A DNA stretch of 64,000 nucleotides, from positions 1 to 64,000 of the forward strand of contig NZ_QJJS01000011.1 of NCBI RefSeq assembly GCF_003201595.1, written 5' to 3'. The notes under the pieces were generated by a model. The model ran no database searches and was not told where the DNA came from. It was given only the letters and a program-made list of their open reading frames with translations. Position numbers and translations under genes: made by a program. This document shows, piece by piece, positions 59,439-64,000 of this stretch. Positions within the stretch are counted from its first letter, which is position 1, and each line of letters begins with the position of its first letter. This DNA comes from Sphaerotilus hippei (GTDB lineage Bacteria > Pseudomonadota > Gammaproteobacteria > Burkholderiales > Burkholderiaceae_C).

Positions 59439-62400
59439 GCCTGCCCCTGACCCTGCCGCTGCACGGCAGCCACCTGATCGAGGCCAGTGCCGGCACCGGC
59501 AAGACCTGGACCATCGCCGCGCTCTACCTGCGCCTGGTGCTGGGCCACGGCCGCGAGCCCGATCCGGCCGACCAGGCCGACACCGGCACCCAGCCACCCC
59601 GGGCGCTGATGCCCGGCGAGATCCTGGTGATGACCTTCACCCGCGCGGCCACGCGCGAGCTGTCGGACCGCATCCGCGAGCGGCTGGCCGAGGCGGCCCG
59701 CTGCTTCCGCGGCGAGCCCGGCAGCGAGCCGGTGCTGGCCCGCGACGCGCTGCTGCGCGAGCTGATGGCGGCCTATCCGGCCGGCGAGGCGCGCGAACGC
59801 GCCGCCTTCCGGCTGGCGCTGGCGGCCGAGGCCATGGACGACGCGGCGGTGCACACCATCGACGCCTGGAGCCAGCGCATGCTGCGCGAGCATGCCTTCG
59901 ACAGCGGCAACCTGTTCGACGAGGAGCTGGTGGCCGACGAGTCGGCGCTGCGCGAGCAGGCGCTGCGCGACGTCTGGCGGGCCGAGGTCTACCCGCTCGA
60001 GGCGGCCGCGCTCGCCCCGGTGCTCGAGGTCTGGCCCACGCTGGACCACCTGCGCGACGACCTGCCCGGGCTGCTGCCCAGGCTCGAGCTGTTCGATGCC
60101 GCGCCGGTCGCCGACGTGGCGGCCCTGCTGCGCACGCGGGTCGAGGCGATGCAGGTGCTGCGCCAGGGCTGGACCGCCCGCGCCGCGGCGATGCGCCCCT
60201 GGCTGACGGCGCTGCTCAACGGCCCGGCCAACCCGTTCAACGGCAACAAGATGAAGGCCGACAAGGTGGCCGACTGGCTCGATCGCCTCGACGCCTGGGC
60301 CGCTTCGCACGGTCCTGGCCACCTGCGCCTGGCCGACAAGGACGATCAGCACGACAAGGCCTGCTGGCGGCTGACGCCGGCCGGCCTGGCCGATGCGCTG
60401 AAGAAGAACCAGCAGGCCGAGCTGCCGCCGGTGTTCGCCGAGTTCGAGGTGCTGCAACAGCGCCTGGCCATGCTGCCCGACCTGGCCTCGCTGCTGCGCC
60501 AGCATGCGGCACGCCGGGTGGCTCATCGCATGGACCAGCTCAAGCAGCGAGCCGGCCGCTACGGTTTTGCCGACCTGCAGGCGCGGCTGGAGCGGGCGCT
60601 GGCCGGACCGCGCGGCCCGGCGCTGCGCGAGCGCATCGTCGGCCAGTACCCGGTGGCGCTGATCGACGAGTTCCAGGACACCTCGCCGCTGCAGTACCGG
60701 CTGTTCGACCGGCTCTATCACATCGCTGCCGACCGGCCCGAGACCGGGCTGTTCCTGATCGGCGACCCGAAGCAGTCGATCTACGCCTTCCGTGGCGCCG
60801 ACATCTACAGCTACCTGCAGGCGCGCCGCGACACCGAGGGCCGCCACCACCGGCTCGACACCAACTTCCGCGCCACCGAAACGCTGGTGGGCGCGGTCAA
60901 CCACCTGTTCGACCAGGCCGAGCGGCGACTGCCCGGGGGCGCGTTCGCGCTGCCCAAGGACGGCACGCTGGCGCTGCCCTTCGACCCGGTGCGCGCGCGG
61001 GGCCGCGGCGAGCGCCTGGTGAGCTCGGCCGGCGTGGTGCCTGCGCTGGCGCTGTGCTGCGACCTGACCCCGCTGGCCGCCGTGCCGCTGCGGCGGCGCT
61101 GGGCCCAGCACTGCGCCGAGCGCATCGTGACGCTGCTCAACGACGAACGTTGCGGCCTGCAGGGCGACGACGGACGCTTCACGCGGCTCAGTCCGGGCGA
61201 CATCGCGGTGCTGGTGCGCAGCCGCCACGAGGCCGCCGCGGTGCGCCAGGCGCTGGCGCACCGGCGCGTGGCCTCGGTCTACCTGTCGGACCAGGAATCG
61301 GTGTTCGCCAGCGGCGAGGCGGTCGAGCTGCTGCGCTGGCTGCGCGCGGTGGCCGATCCCGCCGATGGCCGGCTGGCGCGTGCGGCCCATGCCGGCGCCG
61401 CCATCGGCCTGGGCCTGGACGAGCTGCGCCGCTGCAGCGTCGACGACGAGGCCTGGGACGTGCACCTGCTGCGCCTGCGCGAGCTGCATGGCGTGTGGCA
61501 GCGCCAGGGGGTGCTGGCGATGCTGCGCCGCAGCCTGCACGAGCTGGACCTGCCCGCCCGCTGGCTGGCGCAGGTCGATGGCGAGCGGGTGCTGACCAAT
61601 GTGCTGCACCTGGCCGAGCTGCTGCAGGCCGCCAGCGTGCAGCTCGAGGGGGAGCAGGCGCTGGTGCGCTGGATGGCCGAGCAGATCGCCGACCATGCCG
61701 CCGGCGTCGGCGAGGGGGGCGAGGACCGCATCGTGCGGCTCGAGAGCGACGCCGCGCTGGTGCAGATCGTCACCGTGCACAAGTCCAAGGGGCTGGAGTA
61801 TCCGGTGGTCTTCCTGCCGCATGCGGCCAGCGCGCGCCCGGTCGACCGGCGCGGGCGGGTCGCGGTCGAGTCGGTCGACGAGGCGGGCCGACGGGCGCTG
61901 GACTTCAGCCTCGGCGACGCGGCGCTGGCCTCGGCCGAGCAGGAGCGCCTGCGCGAGGACCTGCGCCTGTTCTATGTCGCGCTGACCCGGGCGCGCCACG
62001 CGCTGTGGCTGGGCGTGGGGCTGCCGTCGGTGCGGGGCGCTCCGGACCAGACCGCGCTGTCGCTGAGCGCGCTGGGGCACCTGCTGGGCGTGGCCGGCCG
62101 CACGGTGCCGGTGGCCGAGCTCGACGCGGCCCTGCGCCGCCTGGTCGACGGCCAGCCGGGCCTGTGCCTGGGCCCGCCGGCCGCACCCACCAGCCAGCGT
62201 CTGGTGGCCCGCGGCCAGGCGCCGGTGCTGCAGGCCGCGCCCGGCTACACCACCCGCATCGAGCGCGACTGGACCATCGGCAGCTTCTCGGCGCTGGTGC
62301 GTGACCTGGCCAGCGCCGGGCCGGCCGTCACCTGGCCGGCCACCGTCGCCGACCGCGGGTCGGCCTCCGCGCCGGTCGCGCCCGGGCCGTCGGCCCGGGT

Positions 62401-63286
62401 GCCGACGACGGGCGGCGGGCTCGAGCCCCTGCTGCCGCTCGGCGCGGTGCTCAACGACCCGCTGCGCGAGGAGGCCTGGCGCGAGGAGCAGGCCGCGATC
62501 GAGCGCGACGAGCCGGCCGACGAGACGCCGCTGCCCGTGCCCGGGCAGGCCCAGCCCTGGCACCGTTACCCCCGGGGGCCGCTGGCCGGCAATTTCCTGC
62601 ACGAGCAGCTCGAGCGGCTGGCTGACGTGGCGGGCTGGGACGCCGTGGGCACGCCCGAATTCCTGCGTGGCCTGCAGCGCCGCTGCGAGCGCCAGGGGGC
62701 GGCCTACCGCGCCGAGGACGTGCAGGTCTGGCTGCAGGCGCTGGTCGACACGCCGCTGCCGCCGCTGGGCGCCTCGCTGTCGCAGCTGCGTCACCACCTG
62801 GTCGAGATGGAGTTCTGGATGCCCAGCGCGGGCTGGCCGGTGGCCGCGCTCGACCGCCTCTGCCGCGAGGGCCTGCTGCCCGGCCTGCCGAGAGTGGCGG
62901 TGCCGGAGCGGCCGCTGCGCGGCCTGATGATGGGTTTTGCCGACCTGGTGTTCGAGCACGGCGGGCGCTACTGGGTGCTCGACTACAAGAGCAACGCGCT
63001 GGGCGCCGACGACAGCGCCTACGGCCGCCCCGCGCTGGAGGCCGCGGTGCTGCAGCACCGCTACGACCTGCAGGCCGCCCTCTACCTGCTGGCGCTGCAC
63101 CGCCTGCTGCGGGCCCGCCTGGGTGAGGGCTATGACCCGGCGACCCACCTGGGCGGCGCGATCTACCTGTTCGCCCGCGGCATCGACGCCCCGGGCCGTG
63201 GCTGCGTGCACCTGCCGGCCGATCCGGCCCTGCTCGACGGGCTGGACCGCCTGCTCGACGGCCACGAGCACCCCGAGGACCTGTGA
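59435..63286 (+). CDS. recB: exodeoxyribonuclease V beta subunit
   Basis: A 1283-residue UvrD/Rep-type helicase-nuclease. Walker A is EASAGTGKTWT (from residue 16), Walker B is ALIDEFQDTSPLQY, then LIGDPKQSIYAFRGAD, the motif V-type TVHKSKGLEYPVVFLP and LFYVALTRARHALWL. The C-terminal nuclease domain has FADLVFEHGGRYWVLDYKSN with the Asp-x-Lys catalytic pair. The ATG at 59435 overlaps recC, and recD begins at its stop, so the order is recC-recB-recD. Confidence 0.95.
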   Translation: MSLPLTLPLHGSHLIEASAGTGKTWTIAALYLRLVLGHGREPDPADQADTGTQPPRALMPGEILVMTFTRAATRELSDRIRERLAEAARCFRGEPGSEPVLARDALLRELMAAYPAGEARERAAFRLALAAEAMDDAAVHTIDAWSQRMLREHAFDSGNLFDEELVADESALREQALRDVWRAEVYPLEAAALAPVLEVWPTLDHLRDDLPGLLPRLELFDAAPVADVAALLRTRVEAMQVLRQGWTARAAAMRPWLTALLNGPANPFNGNKMKADKVADWLDRLDAWAASHGPGHLRLADKDDQHDKACWRLTPAGLADALKKNQQAELPPVFAEFEVLQQRLAMLPDLASLLRQHAARRVAHRMDQLKQRAGRYGFADLQARLERALAGPRGPALRERIVGQYPVALIDEFQDTSPLQYRLFDRLYHIAADRPETGLFLIGDPKQSIYAFRGADIYSYLQARRDTEGRHHRLDTNFRATETLVGAVNHLFDQAERRLPGGAFALPKDGTLALPFDPVRARGRGERLVSSAGVVPALALCCDLTPLAAVPLRRRWAQHCAERIVTLLNDERCGLQGDDGRFTRLSPGDIAVLVRSRHEAAAVRQALAHRRVASVYLSDQESVFASGEAVELLRWLRAVADPADGRLARAAHAGAAIGLGLDELRRCSVDDEAWDVHLLRLRELHGVWQRQGVLAMLRRSLHELDLPARWLAQVDGERVLTNVLHLAELLQAASVQLEGEQALVRWMAEQIADHAAGVGEGGEDRIVRLESDAALVQIVTVHKSKGLEYPVVFLPHAASARPVDRRGRVAVESVDEAGRRALDFSLGDAALASAEQERLREDLRLFYVALTRARHALWLGVGLPSVRGAPDQTALSLSALGHLLGVAGRTVPVAELDAALRRLVDGQPGLCLGPPAAPTSQRLVARGQAPVLQAAPGYTTRIERDWTIGSFSALVRDLASAGPAVTWPATVADRGSASAPVAPGPSARVPTTGGGLEPLLPLGAVLNDPLREEAWREEQAAIERDEPADETPLPVPGQAQPWHRYPRGPLAGNFLHEQLERLADVAGWDAVGTPEFLRGLQRRCERQGAAYRAEDVQVWLQALVDTPLPPLGASLSQLRHHLVEMEFWMPSAGWPVAALDRLCREGLLPGLPRVAVPERPLRGLMMGFADLVFEHGGRYWVLDYKSNALGADDSAYGRPALEAAVLQHRYDLQAALYLLALHRLLRARLGEGYDPATHLGGAIYLFARGIDAPGRGCVHLPADPALLDGLDRLLDGHEHPEDL

Positions 63287-64000
63287 TGCCCCCCCGTCAG
63301 CCCCCACGCCCCGCCGATCCGCCGCTGCAGGCGTCGCTGTTCGACGCGGTCGTGCCGCGCTCGCCCACCGAGCCCACCGAGCCGCCAGCCGCGACATCCC
63401 GCGAACGCTCCGGTGCGGCCTGGCCGCCGCCGGAGGCCGGACCGGCGTCCGGCGCGCTGCCGCTGGTGTTGCCGCTGCCGTCGGTGCGGGACGCGGCCGG
63501 CCTGCTGGCCGAGCTGTCCCGCTGGGCCGAGGCCGGCTGGCTGCGCCTGCTCGATCTGGCCTTCGCCCGCTTCGTGCACGAGCAGGCGCCGCGCAGCGAG
63601 CCGGTGGTGCTGCTGGCCGCGGCGCTGCTGGCCCAGCTCGAGGGGCGTGGCCACACCTGCCTGAGCCTGGCCGACCTGCTCGACGGGCGCCGCGCCGCGC
63701 TGATCCACTGGCCCGCGGCCGGCATGGGCGCGCTGGAGGCCACGCTGGCGGCGCTCGAGGGGGACGTCGACCGCTGGTCCGCGGCGCTGGCGGCCAGCGC
63801 CGCGGTGGATGTCGATGCACCGGATGGCGTGTCGCCGTCTCCTGCCGCGCTCGGGCAGGCCCCGCTGGTCTGGGTGCCGCGGGGCGCACGCCTGTACCTG
63901 CGCCGCTACTGGCGCGACGAGCAGCGTGTGGCCGCCCAGGTGCTGCAGCGTGTCGGTGCGGCAGCGGCGGCGGGCGAGGGCGAGGGGGCCGACCCGATCG
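63286..64000 (+). CDS. recD: exodeoxyribonuclease V alpha subunit, N-terminal part
   Basis: The frame opens at ATG 63286, overlapping the recB stop by one base (TGATG), and stays open to the right edge, so the gene is cut by the window. The visible 238 residues have an unusually Pro-rich N-terminus (about 70 residues, PPRQPPRPADPPLQASLFDA) that E. coli RecD lacks, then WAEAGWLRLLDLAFARFVHE, which matches the RecD N-terminal domain, and LVWVPRGARLYLRRYWRDE. The Walker A helicase motif would lie beyond the edge. Confidence 0.88.
   Translation, partial: MPPRQPPRPADPPLQASLFDAVVPRSPTEPTEPPAATSRERSGAAWPPPEAGPASGALPLVLPLPSVRDAAGLLAELSRWAEAGWLRLLDLAFARFVHEQAPRSEPVVLLAAALLAQLEGRGHTCLSLADLLDGRRAALIHWPAAGMGALEATLAALEGDVDRWSAALAASAAVDVDAPDGVSPSPAALGQAPLVWVPRGARLYLRRYWRDEQRVAAQVLQRVGAAAAAGEGEGADPI

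Noticed and set aside
55596-59597. A 1333-codon open frame opposite recC
   Set aside because: Same kind of shadow, with no family motifs and low-complexity composition.
59207-63889. A 1560-codon open frame on the minus strand opposite recB
   Set aside because: Antisense shadow in GC-rich DNA: Arg/Gln/His/Gly-rich, no domain, fully opposite a confident recB gene.

Overview
The window is very GC-rich with strongly G/C-ending codons. It carries a complete exosortase-B exopolysaccharide locus (epsD-epsE-epsF-epsG-xrtB-epsI), a recC-recB-recD operon, apaH and a tRNA-Ser. Together these suggest a betaproteobacterium of the Burkholderiales, in the Leptothrix/Sphaerotilus/Rubrivivax neighbourhood. 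That placement is inferred from gene families and base composition, not from a marker gene.

Layout. (1) 0-3.8 kb: a DUF1566 secreted protein running off the left edge, a toxin-antitoxin graveyard (a decayed vapBC copy and a RelE-type toxin scrap), a SEL1/TPR-like protein, a DUF2846 lipoprotein and an intact vapBC pair. (2) 4.1-8.7 kb: UDP-galactopyranose mutase (glf), a cytoplasmic-looking subtilase followed by a small protein resembling the subtilase's own N-terminal prodomain, and two tandem paralogous small membrane proteins. (3) 9-17.8 kb, minus strand: first arm of cell-surface polysaccharide genes, with an acyltransferase, the initiating polyprenyl-phosphate sugar-phosphotransferase, a compact operon for a polyprenyl-phosphoryl-D-arabinose type donor (UbiA-type DPPR synthase, flippase-like protein, DprE1-like, DprE2-like, HAD phosphatase) and a TviB/WbpO-type nucleotide-sugar dehydrogenase. 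(4) 17.8-20.8 kb: SapC-family protein, CNNM/CorC protein, apaH and tRNA-Ser(UGA). (5) 20.8-33.4 kb: an accessory defence island starting at the tRNA 3' end, with an AbrB/PIN pair, a CapW/BrxR-like WYL regulator divergent from a type I Wadjet operon (jetABCD), a fifth gene overlapping jetD, and hipBA. (6) 33.5-50.6 kb, plus strand: second polysaccharide arm, covering export, chain length, kinase, exosortase B, EpsI, polymerase, six glycosyltransferases, a GH5 hydrolase, a Wzx flippase and a second acyltransferase. (7) 50.6-64 kb: a cysteine-cluster protein, a secreted subtilase with a GlyGly-CTERM-like tail, an unrecognised protein, a WYL regulator and recC-recB-recD (recD cut by the right edge).

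How the genes work together. The two polysaccharide arms look like one system split by housekeeping genes and the defence island. The phosphotransferase on the left arm would start repeat units. The glycosyltransferases, Wzx and a Wzy-like polymerase on the right would extend, flip and polymerise them, and EpsD/E/F/G would control and export the chain. Glf and two GlfT-like GT2 enzymes suggest galactofuranose, and the DprE1/DprE2/UbiA set suggests D-arabinofuranose, so a furanose-containing surface glycan is a reasonable inference. No GT-C arabinosyltransferase is visible here. The most interesting items are the D-arabinose donor operon, the Wadjet operon with its own WYL regulator and an extra overlapping gene, and the subtilase with a free-standing prodomain-like partner.
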